The notes under the pieces were generated by a model that saw nothing but the letters and a program-made list of their open reading frames with translations, had not been told where the DNA came from and made no database searches. DNA of 39,493 bases from Planctomycetota bacterium (lineage in GTDB: Bacteria > Planctomycetota > UBA1135 > UBA2386). Below are positions 30,605-38,380 of this stretch, in pieces. A program made the position numbers and the translations under genes. The DNA is taken from the NCBI GenBank assembly GCA_016793305.1, contig JAEUHU010000514.1, positions 1-39,493 of the forward strand, written 5' to 3'. The first letter of the stretch is position 1; the number at the start of each line of letters is the position of its first letter.

Positions 30605-31626
30605 TTCTTGTCCTGGGCCTTGCCGAGCTTCTTGTAGTACTCCTCGAGCATCTTCTGGTACTCGGGAGTCAGGCCCTTCTGCAGCTTGGCCTCGATCAGC
30701 TTGCGGTCGGCATCGCGCATCGGGCCCCAGCGATCGGCGAGCGACGGGCGGTTCTCGATCTTGCCGACCGTGCCTTCGCCTTCGACGAGCTGGCTCTTGC
30801 TGGCCGGGTTCGACGACGGGCCGAGCCCGGACGGCGGGCCGCTCGACTGGCTCTCCTTCTTCTGCTCCTCCTCGATCAGGATGTCGAGTTCGGTGAGGTA
30901 GCGCTCCTGCTCGACCTGCACAGGGTCGTCGGTCTTCTGCCGGCGCAGGTCGCGCGTGGTCTTCTTCATGCCGTCGGCGAGCTGGTGCAGCTTGCTGCCC
31001 TGCTGACGTTCGATCTCGCCGATCCGCTGGTGCGCCGCACTGCGGAAGCGTTCGCTCGCGTCCGGGAAGAACTTCAGGAAGCTGCGGTACCAGGCGATCG
31101 CCTGTTCGGGCAGCGGCATCTCGGCGAGCGCTTGCGCGTAGAAGAACGCCGCTTCGCCGTCGAGCGGCGACACGCCGAGGTCCTGGTCGAGGTAGTCGTT
31201 GAGCGTGCGCACCGCGAACTCGGGCCCGTCGCTGTCGAGGAACAGCCGCGCCAGGTGGTAGCGCACGTGCGCGCGCAGCAGCTTGGACGAAGCACCCTGC
31301 AGCAGCTGGGTCAGCGCCACCGGCGCACTCGGATCGCCGCCCTCGTAGAGTGCCACCGCCGAGCCGTAGGCCGGCACGACCGTGCGCACCAGCTCGTCGG
31401 CGGCGCGCGAGATCCCCACTTCGTCGACCTTCCGGCCGAACGCCGCCAGTTGTTCCGCCGTGGCACCGAGCTCGGTCGCCGCGGCTTCGAAGCGCGTGCG
31501 GTCGAACTTGGTGAACGGGTTCTGTGCCGGCGGTGCTCCGTCCTGCTGGGCGGCGAGGCCGGCGGTGAGCGCTCCGGCGCCGAACAGCCCGAGCAAGCCG
31601 GCGAGAGCGAGCTTCGGCAGGCTCAT
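30601..31626 (-). CDS. Secreted TPR/coiled-coil protein
   Basis: The 341-residue product has a signal peptide (LALAGLLGLFGAGALTAGLAA, cut about residue 26). A helical repeat region follows, with TPR-like features (HVRYHLARLFLDSDGPEFAV, AAFFYAQALAEMPLPEQAIA, WYRSFLKFFPDASE). The C-terminal third is charged (DILIEEEQKKESQSSGPPSG, then ending LEEYYKKLGKAQDKK). It is probably a periplasmic scaffold. It is adjacent to and overlapped with its neighbours on both sides: ATGA with the coiled-coil protein upstream (31623-31626), GTGA with the NPCBM gene downstream. Confidence 0.82.
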   Translation of the reverse strand: MSLPKLALAGLLGLFGAGALTAGLAAQQDGAPPAQNPFTKFDRTRFEAAATELGATAEQLAAFGRKVDEVGISRAADELVRTVVPAYGSAVALYEGGDPSAPVALTQLLQGASSKLLRAHVRYHLARLFLDSDGPEFAVRTLNDYLDQDLGVSPLDGEAAFFYAQALAEMPLPEQAIAWYRSFLKFFPDASERFRSAAHQRIGEIERQQGSKLHQLADGMKKTTRDLRRQKTDDPVQVEQERYLTELDILIEEEQKKESQSSGPPSGLGPSSNPASKSQLVEGEGTVGKIENRPSLADRWGPMRDADRKLIEAKLQKGLTPEYQKMLEEYYKKLGKAQDKK

Positions 31627-33518
31627 TGGCCCTCCTCGGACTCTTCCTTGGCGATCTTGTCGGCGAGGCGACGCATCAGGTCGTGCACCTTGGCCTGCTT
31701 CTTCGCCAGCGCCTCGGCGTCCGCGGCGTTCTTCGAAGCACCGTCGCGCTCGTCGAACTCCTTGGTCGCCTTGTTCACGCGCTCCTGCAGGTAGCGCAGC
31801 ATCTTCAGCTCGGCCGAACGCGGCACCAGCGGCGGCTTGCCGTTGCACTGGCCCTTGCACTGGCCGCCTTCGCGTTGCTCGATCACCTTGCGCAGCGCGT
31901 TGATCAGCATCGCCAGCAGGTCCTCGACCTCGCGCTGGGCGTCCTGCGTGCCCTCGGCGGTGTCGTTGCCCGCGAGCCGCTTGCCGAGCGCAGAGAGCTG
32001 GTCGCGCAGCTCCTCGACCATCGGCGGGAAGATCGCGGTCGTCGCGTCCTCTTCGAGCAGCTTCAGCGCGTCGCCGGCTTCGACCTCGAGGCAGTTCTCG
32101 CCGTCGGCCAGCGCCTTGATCTTGGCGATCAGGGCGCTCGGCAGCTCGCCGCTCGCGGTCAGCACCACGTTGTTGCGCGTGCCGTGCAGCGTCTTGGTCT
32201 GCGCGGTCAGTTCACGCTGGACCGCCAGCATCGCCGTGAAGCGCTCCTCGAGGGCACGCAGCACCTCGTCGACCAGCTGCTGGCGCAGCTGCGCCAGCGC
32301 TTCCTCGAGCTCCTTCTGGGCCGCTTCGAGGTCCTCCTTGGCGTCCTGCTGCTTCTGCTTGGCGGGCTTGTACTCCTTCAGCTGGCCGGCGGCGGCGCGC
32401 TGCTTCGGCACGGCCTGCTGCACGCGGTTCTTGCCGGGCGACGGCTTCGATTCGCCGTTCTCGTTCGGCTCCTCGGCCTTCTCCATCTCCTTGGCGAGCG
32501 TGTCGGTGGCGTGCTGCGTCTTCTCCTGCGCCTTGGCCTGCTGGTCGAGCGGCAGCTTCAGCAGCTCGCGCCGCGCCTCCTCGGTCATCTTCTCGATCTC
32601 CTGCAGCGTCTGCTTCAGGTTCTGCAGCGCGTGGTCCTGGTCCTTCAGCGACGACTCGGGCTTCTTGTCGCCGAGTTGCTTCTGCGCCTGGCCCATCGAC
32701 TGCGCGGCCTTGCCGGCACTGCCGCTGCACTGGCCGCCTTCCTTCGGCTCGCCAGCCTTGGGTTCGCCGGCCTTCGGCTCGCCGGCCTTGGGATCGCCGG
32801 CCTTGCCGGCGGCCTTCTTCAGCTCGGCGTCCTTCTGCTCGGTGCGCTCGAGGTCCTTCGCCAGCTTGTCGGTCTCGTGCTGCAGCTGCGCTTCCTTGTC
32901 GGCGAGCGGCTGGGTCGCGTTGGCGGCCGCCTGCACGCCGAGTTTGTTGGTGTCGTCGCGCAGTTGCTGCTGCTGGGCCAGCAGCGCCTCGGCGCGGGCC
33001 TTCTTGTGCTCGAGATCGGCGAGGTGCTCCTGCAGCGCTTCGGTGCGCGCCGAGGCCTCCTTCTCCGCCTGCTGCTCCTTGGTCAGCTCGGCGACACGGT
33101 TCTTCCACTGTTCGAGCTGCGCGATCTCCTCGAGCAGCTTGTGCAGGTCGGCGTTGCGGTTCTGCAGCAGCTCGAGCAGGCGCCCGAGGTCGGTCTGCAG
33201 GTCGCCGAGCACGACCAGCGACTCGTCCCAGCGCTCCTGCTTCAGCAGCTCGCCGGCCTGGTCGAGCCGCTGCTGCAGCTTCTTCTCCTGGGCGAAGGTC
33301 AGGCCGGCGCGCAGCAGCGAACTGCTCTCCGGCTCGCTGGCCTGCAGTTCCGGCATCAGCCGCTGCATGCGCTCGGTCAGCTCCTTGAACTTGGTGCGGG
33401 CGAGATCCTGCTTCTGGGCGGCGGCACCCGGGGCCTGCGCGCGCACGGACGACAGCGACGGGACGCCGAGGCCGAGCATCAACGCGGCGATCAGGACAGG
33501 GAACAGACGTGCGATCAT
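31623..33518 (-). CDS. Long secreted coiled-coil protein with AGEPK repeats and GGQC motifs
   Basis: The 631-residue product has a signal peptide (LFPVLIAALMLGLGV) and is otherwise a long, Gln/Glu/Lys/Ala-rich coiled coil (roughly 35-230 and 280-470). In the middle is a tandem AGEPK repeat, followed at once by EGGQCSGSAGKA. Later comes EQREGGQCKGQCNGKPP. These two GGQC elements hold all or most of the cysteines of an otherwise Cys-poor protein and might bind metal or form cross-links. A helical C-terminal section (AELKMLRYLQERVNKATKEF) follows. No enzyme motif is seen. The start at 33518 is preferred because upstream residues are non-coding in look; the stop overlaps the TPR gene. Confidence 0.8.
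   Translation of the reverse strand: MIARLFPVLIAALMLGLGVPSLSSVRAQAPGAAAQKQDLARTKFKELTERMQRLMPELQASEPESSSLLRAGLTFAQEKKLQQRLDQAGELLKQERWDESLVVLGDLQTDLGRLLELLQNRNADLHKLLEEIAQLEQWKNRVAELTKEQQAEKEASARTEALQEHLADLEHKKARAEALLAQQQQLRDDTNKLGVQAAANATQPLADKEAQLQHETDKLAKDLERTEQKDAELKKAAGKAGDPKAGEPKAGEPKAGEPKEGGQCSGSAGKAAQSMGQAQKQLGDKKPESSLKDQDHALQNLKQTLQEIEKMTEEARRELLKLPLDQQAKAQEKTQHATDTLAKEMEKAEEPNENGESKPSPGKNRVQQAVPKQRAAAGQLKEYKPAKQKQQDAKEDLEAAQKELEEALAQLRQQLVDEVLRALEERFTAMLAVQRELTAQTKTLHGTRNNVVLTASGELPSALIAKIKALADGENCLEVEAGDALKLLEEDATTAIFPPMVEELRDQLSALGKRLAGNDTAEGTQDAQREVEDLLAMLINALRKVIEQREGGQCKGQCNGKPPLVPRSAELKMLRYLQERVNKATKEFDERDGASKNAADAEALAKKQAKVHDLMRRLADKIAKEESEEGQ
32741..32800 (-). repeat. Four 15-bp in-frame tandem repeats encoding (A/D)GEPK units
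   Basis: Units at 32741, 32756, 32771 and 32786 share CCTTSGGNTCGCCGG on the plus strand and encode a GEPKA/GDPKA pentapeptide array in the minus-strand gene. Such arrays often vary in copy number between strains. The repeat joins two coiled-coil halves of the protein. Confidence 0.85.
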
Positions 33519-33576
33519 GGGTTCCTCGCGGGCGCCGCCCCGGATCGGGGGCAGCCAGAGAAGGGGAGTTCTACCG

Positions 33577-35874
33577 TCATTTCGGATCCTTCGGCGGCTC
33601 CGTGGCATTGGGCGGCTTCGACGGGTCCTGCTTGGGCTTCTTCGACCGGAAGATGTCATCTTCCCGACCTTGGGCGCGGCTCTCGGCGTCGCGCCTCGCG
33701 TCTTCGCCGAGCCGGATCACGCCCTTCAGCTCTTCGATCAGCGCCGCCAGGCTCTCGGCCTGCTTCATCTCGGCCAGCACGGCCAGGATGCGCCGTTCGA
33801 TGTCCTTGGCGCCGGCGATCGCCTCGGCGCGCAGCGGCTCGTCGGGGGTCGCCGCGAACGCGTCGATCTGGCGGCCGACGATCGGGAACGACTCCTTGCC
33901 GATCGACTCGAGCGGACGTGGGATCAGCGCCTCCATCTCGCGCACGCGGTTGGCCTCGATCAGGCGGTTGTTCTCGTACTCCCAGAGCAGGCGCTGGTAG
34001 GTCTCGCCGACGAACCCGACGCGGCGGCCGAGCGACTGCTGGCGGCGCACCAGCGCCTTGAGGCGCCCTTCGACGAGCGTGCGCCGATCGCCGGCATCGG
34101 CCGGATTCGGCAGCTCCTGCAGCTCGAGCGTGGCGGCCTGGTGTTCTTCGAGCAGCTTGCCCAGCTCGGTGCGCTGCTCGATCTGGCGCCGCCGCAGCTC
34201 CTCGGTCAGTTGCGCGATCGGCACGACGCGGAACGCCATCGCCTCGCCGTGGCCGGTGTGCGGCTCGCCGGGTCCGAAGTTGTCCTTCGCCCAGTAGCGC
34301 AGCGACAGCAGCATGCCGGGGCGGATCGGATGGTTCGGGTCGTTCTCGTCGCGGCCCTTGTTCCACTGCCGCAGGTCGACGCTGGCGAGGGTCTCGTGCC
34401 GCAGCGCGTTGCTCTCGAGCGCGCTCTCGAAGCGACCTTCGGCCGGCGCGAACGGCACCTCCTCGGCGACCGGTGCGCCGTCCTGGGGCACCGCGCTGTC
34501 CTTCGGCCGATCGTCGATCACGCGCCATTCGACGCCGAGCGCGCGCAGCCCGAAGTCGTCCTTCGCCTTCAGCTCGCCCGGCAGGATCGCCTGCGCGGTG
34601 ATGCTGGAGCCGATGCCGCGCAGCCGGAACTCGAGCGTCGGCGCCTTGTCCTCGCCGACGCGCAGCAGCAGCTTCGGCGGCACCGCGGCACCCAGGCGAT
34701 CGCGGTCGATCACGTCGACCACCAGCAGGCCCGGGCCCGGCGGCGCGAACGCTCCGGCGAACGAGCGGCCGTCGGCGCCGAGCGGCAGCGCCACCTTCTG
34801 GTCGCTGGCGAACAGTGCGAACGCTTCCTCGAGCGGCTTGTGGCTCTGGCCACGCAGCTGCAGCGACGCGCCCTTCGGCAGCCGCAGCTCGCCTTCGCTG
34901 GTCGGCACCTCGAGCGGAGCCCGTTCCATGTAGTCGGGGAACACCACCGTGACGACGAGCCCCTCGAGGCGCGGCCGTTCGACGATCGTCACCGCGAGCG
35001 GCAGCTCCAGCGAGTCGCCGGCGGTGATCGCCAGCTGCGCGTCGGTGCGCACCGATTCGATCGTCCAGGTGAACTCGCGCTCGCCGGTGCGGCTCAGCGC
35101 TTCGCTGCCGGTCTCGCCGTCCTCGAAGCGGAACGCGACGAAGGCCTGGTCCGGCATCTCGCCGTCGACCGCGACGCGCACGGTCAGCGCGTCGCCTTGC
35201 GGCAGGCGCACCTCGTGCGGGGAATCGACCAGCGACAGCCGCGTGTAGCGCGGCCAGTCGACGTCGGCGAGCAGCAGGTTGCGGCGCGCCCACAGCCCGA
35301 GCGTGCCCGCGTCGAGCAGCGCCCAGGCCCCGAAGCAGGCGAGTGCTGTCAGCAGCCCGGCACCGAAGCGCCGCACGCGCTGGCGGTCGATCGCCTGCGC
35401 GAACGGGATGCTCGACAGCCGGCCGCGCACGTCCTCGACCACCGCCGCCATCAGCGCCGGCGAATCGGCCGAGCGGCCGCCGCCACGCAGGTCGCGCGCG
35501 AACTGCAGCGAGCTGATCAGTGCCTGGCGCACCTCGGGCGCGCTGCGTTCGACGGCCAGCGCCATCTCCTCGTCGTCGAGCGGTTGCCGCAGCGGCACCA
35601 CCAGGCGGCGCAGCACGAGGCGCCCGACGACCACGACGAAGCTCGCCAGCAGCACCGCGCGGTAGATCCACTCGAGCCGCAGCGATCGATCGGTCAGGAA
35701 GCTCGGCAGCGCGAACGCGACCAGCAGCAGCGCCAGCAGGCCGCCCGTCTCGATCCAGATGCCGGTGCGCGCGCGCGCCCGCAGCCGCGCCAGTTCGGCC
35801 GCGGCCACCGCGGCGGTCGGCGGCGTGGTCGCCGGCGACGCGTCGCTGCGAGGGTCGGTGAGCATCGTGGTCAT
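33577..35874 (-). CDS. DUF4175-like membrane-anchored protein
   Basis: The 765-residue product has membrane segments near residues 40-58, 69-88 and 167-188, then a large outside domain of beta-rich modules (VVTVVFPDYMERAPLEVPTS, LRLPKGASLQLRGQSHKPLE) and a helical C-terminal part rich in Arg/Glu (TEELRRRQIEQRTELGKLLE). The layout, and its place right after a VWA/BatA pair, match the DUF4175-type proteins of Planctomycetota and some Proteobacteria; no biochemical role is known for those. The end is charged and Pro/Lys-rich (KKPKQDPSKPPNATEPPKD). ATG 35874 overlaps the VWA stop (ATGA at 35871-35874). Confidence 0.7.
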   Translation of the reverse strand: MTTMLTDPRSDASPATTPPTAAVAAAELARLRARARTGIWIETGGLLALLLVAFALPSFLTDRSLRLEWIYRAVLLASFVVVVGRLVLRRLVVPLRQPLDDEEMALAVERSAPEVRQALISSLQFARDLRGGGRSADSPALMAAVVEDVRGRLSSIPFAQAIDRQRVRRFGAGLLTALACFGAWALLDAGTLGLWARRNLLLADVDWPRYTRLSLVDSPHEVRLPQGDALTVRVAVDGEMPDQAFVAFRFEDGETGSEALSRTGEREFTWTIESVRTDAQLAITAGDSLELPLAVTIVERPRLEGLVVTVVFPDYMERAPLEVPTSEGELRLPKGASLQLRGQSHKPLEEAFALFASDQKVALPLGADGRSFAGAFAPPGPGLLVVDVIDRDRLGAAVPPKLLLRVGEDKAPTLEFRLRGIGSSITAQAILPGELKAKDDFGLRALGVEWRVIDDRPKDSAVPQDGAPVAEEVPFAPAEGRFESALESNALRHETLASVDLRQWNKGRDENDPNHPIRPGMLLSLRYWAKDNFGPGEPHTGHGEAMAFRVVPIAQLTEELRRRQIEQRTELGKLLEEHQAATLELQELPNPADAGDRRTLVEGRLKALVRRQQSLGRRVGFVGETYQRLLWEYENNRLIEANRVREMEALIPRPLESIGKESFPIVGRQIDAFAATPDEPLRAEAIAGAKDIERRILAVLAEMKQAESLAALIEELKGVIRLGEDARRDAESRAQGREDDIFRSKKPKQDPSKPPNATEPPKDPK

Positions 35875-38375
35875 AGCAGGTTGAACCGCTTGCGCAGCAG
35901 CCACTCGAGTGCCAGCACGCACAGCACGAACACCACCGTCGGCCAGCCGTCCCACACCGCGTGCGGCGTGCGGAACGTGTCGGTCGCGGTGCGCGACGGC
36001 ACGCGATCGAGGGCGGCCAGCAGTTCCTGCGGCGTCGGGAACAGTTCGCCACCGGTCGCCGAGGCGATCGTCGCCAGCTCGGCGCGATCCACGGGCCCTG
36101 GTCGTTCGACCACCGCCGCTGTGACCTGGAAGGCGACCTCGACGGCCTTGCCGAACTTCTCGGCCGGCAGCACACGGTAGCTGCCGAGCTGCGTCGGTCG
36201 GTGGCGCAGCGCGTAGCTGCCCGGCGCCTCGGCCACCGGCAGCAGCTGCAGCGTCTCGGTGGCGCCACCGTCGCGTTCGAGCAGCACCTGGAACGCCGCG
36301 GCGATCCACGGCTGCAGCGCTTCGTCCTTCACTTCGGCGGTCAGTTCGATCGCGTCGCCGAGGTCGATCGTCTCGTCGCTGGCCAGCATCCGCAGCCGTG
36401 CGTTGCCGGCCTGCAGCCGCCCTTCGAACAGGTGCCGCATGCCGTTGACCCAGAACCGGTCGTAGGCGTCCTCGAACAGCGAGCGCCAGCGGTAGGTCTC
36501 GTCGGACGCGGCGAACAGCACGCGCCCGGCCCCGACGTTCTGCACCGCGAACATCGGCATGCCGCGGCCGTCCCGTCGCCACTCGGGGCTCGGATGCTCG
36601 GCCAGCACGGTCGCCGCGGGTTTGGCGCGCAGCACCGGGAACCAGAAGTGGAAGCCCGGCAGGGCCCCCCACAGCACGCGCGAACGATCGCGGCTGTCGA
36701 CCAGCCGGGTCAGTTTGGCGCCGAGGCCTTCTTCACCCTCGGGCGTCAGCTGGTAGCGCCACGGGAACTTGAACACCTTGCCGTAGCCGATGATCTCGCG
36801 CTCGGCCTTGTCGATGTCCGGCACGATCGGCAGCAGCTCGGCGAGCGGCTGCGACACCGCGCTCGGGCGCACCGCGTCGAGCGTGTACTTCTCGCCGGCG
36901 ACCCACCAGAGACCCGCACCACCCTCGACCACGTGCGTCGCGAGGTTGCGGCAGAACGCGGGCGTCAGCTTGCTGCTGTCCGGGTCCATCAGCACGACCA
37001 CGTCGTACGGCTCGAACTCGGTGCGTTCCTCGGGCAGCCGTTCGAGCCGCACCTTCTCGTCGCCGTCCTGCGGGAACTTCGGGTCGGCGCTCTGCAGCCA
37101 GCAGCTGACGTCGATCGTCTTGTCGCGGGTCAGCGCGGTGCGCAGGATCTGGAACTCGTAGTTGGGGCTGCCGGCGAGCAGCAGCACGCGCAGTCGTTCG
37201 GCCAGCACTTCGACCGGCGCCGTGCGCACGTGCCGTTCGGCGACCAGCGCTTCGCCGTCGGGTGGCTGCAGCTCGGTGCGGAACACGAAGCGGCCGGGCG
37301 CGTCGCTGGTGACGTCCTTCCACTCGACGACGCTTTCGGGCCGGTCGCCGCCGATCGCCACCTGCTGGCTGCGCACGACCTGCTCGCCGCCGTTCTCGTC
37401 GACGCGCACGAGCCGCACGGTCACGCTGGTCGCTTCGTAGCCCTGCTGGGCGACGGTCGCGCGCAGCTCGAACGGGTCCTTCTGGAACACCTTCGCCGGC
37501 GCTTCGAAGCGCGCCAGCTGCACGGTTTGCGTCTCGGACGGATCGCCGACGCCGAGCACGAACGTGTGCGGCACCTTGCGCTGGTTCAGCAGGCGTACGA
37601 CCTCGCTCGCCTGCGGGCCCGCGTTGCGGCGACCGTCGGTGACGAACACCACCGCGGCGATCTCGGCGCTGCGGCTCTTGTCCAGGGCGGTGCGCAGGGC
37701 CCCGCCGAGGTTCGAGGTGCGGCCGTCGGCGACCAGCTTCGCGAGGTCCAGGCGCTTCTCGACCGGCGTCGTGCGCCCGGCTCCCGGCACCTCGGTCGCC
37801 GCGTCGCTCGGGGTCTCGGGCGGCGTCAGCAGCGGCAGCGCTTCGATGCTGCCGGCGAAACCGTAGAGCTGCACCTGGTTGCGCGCCGCGAGGCGACGCA
37901 CCAATTCGCCGTCGCCGTGCGCCAGCAGCGCCTTCACCAGGTCGAGGCGCGTCGCCGCGTTGGGCTCGGCGATGCCGAGCGAACGCCACGCGGCCGCGGT
38001 CTGCTGCACCTCCTCGCGGCGCCACGCGTCGACGTGCGTCATCGACTGCGAGGTGTCGACCAGCAGGATCGTGTGGCCCGGCCGCACGTCGCGCTTCACG
38101 GTGACGAGGTTCGGTTCGAGCAGCAGCGCGATCACCGCCAGGATCGCCAGCGCCCGCAGGCCGGCGAGCAGCAGGCGCTGGCCGTTGGTCAGCGAGTGGC
38201 CGTCGCGGCGGTAGACGAACAGCACGCCGAGCACCGCCAGCGCACAGCCCATCAGCACCAGCATGCCGAGGCCACCGCTCGGGAAGTTCGCGAACTCGAA
38301 CGACAGCTCGGAGCCCTCTTCGGGCTCGATGCCGCACCAGTTCGCCAGTCGTCGCAACAGTTCGTCCATGGGCAT
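35871..38375 (-). CDS. VWA-domain membrane protein with GATase1-like domain
   Basis: The product of about 834 residues has two N-terminal membrane segments (GGLGMLVLMGCALAVLGVLF and a second near 66-86). A VWA domain follows, with the metal-site motif DTSQS (LLVDTSQSMTH) and a VFVTDGRRN strand. A beta region and a large Rossmann-like domain (AGSPNYEFQILRTALTRDK, then YDVVVLMDPDSSKL) of the glutamine-amidotransferase-like kind come next, and one C-terminal membrane segment (WPTVVFVLCVLALEWLL). VWA proteins bind Mg2+ through DxSxS and mediate protein contacts. ATG 38375 (MPMDELL) or 38369 are both possible starts; the BatA-like stop is five bases upstream. A typical partner is MoxR. Confidence 0.85.
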   Translation of the reverse strand: MPMDELLRRLANWCGIEPEEGSELSFEFANFPSGGLGMLVLMGCALAVLGVLFVYRRDGHSLTNGQRLLLAGLRALAILAVIALLLEPNLVTVKRDVRPGHTILLVDTSQSMTHVDAWRREEVQQTAAAWRSLGIAEPNAATRLDLVKALLAHGDGELVRRLAARNQVQLYGFAGSIEALPLLTPPETPSDAATEVPGAGRTTPVEKRLDLAKLVADGRTSNLGGALRTALDKSRSAEIAAVVFVTDGRRNAGPQASEVVRLLNQRKVPHTFVLGVGDPSETQTVQLARFEAPAKVFQKDPFELRATVAQQGYEATSVTVRLVRVDENGGEQVVRSQQVAIGGDRPESVVEWKDVTSDAPGRFVFRTELQPPDGEALVAERHVRTAPVEVLAERLRVLLLAGSPNYEFQILRTALTRDKTIDVSCWLQSADPKFPQDGDEKVRLERLPEERTEFEPYDVVVLMDPDSSKLTPAFCRNLATHVVEGGAGLWWVAGEKYTLDAVRPSAVSQPLAELLPIVPDIDKAEREIIGYGKVFKFPWRYQLTPEGEEGLGAKLTRLVDSRDRSRVLWGALPGFHFWFPVLRAKPAATVLAEHPSPEWRRDGRGMPMFAVQNVGAGRVLFAASDETYRWRSLFEDAYDRFWVNGMRHLFEGRLQAGNARLRMLASDETIDLGDAIELTAEVKDEALQPWIAAAFQVLLERDGGATETLQLLPVAEAPGSYALRHRPTQLGSYRVLPAEKFGKAVEVAFQVTAAVVERPGPVDRAELATIASATGGELFPTPQELLAALDRVPSRTATDTFRTPHAVWDGWPTVVFVLCVLALEWLLRKRFNLL

Positions 38376-38380
38376 CCCGG

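Noticed and set aside
31837..36180. A 1447-codon open frame on the plus strand, and several others of 400-800 codons opposite the minus-strand operon
   Set aside because: They lie wholly antisense to genes with clear signal peptides, motifs and start/stop overlaps. Products are Ser/Arg/Ala-rich without families. High GC with G/C-ending codons makes such frames stay open.
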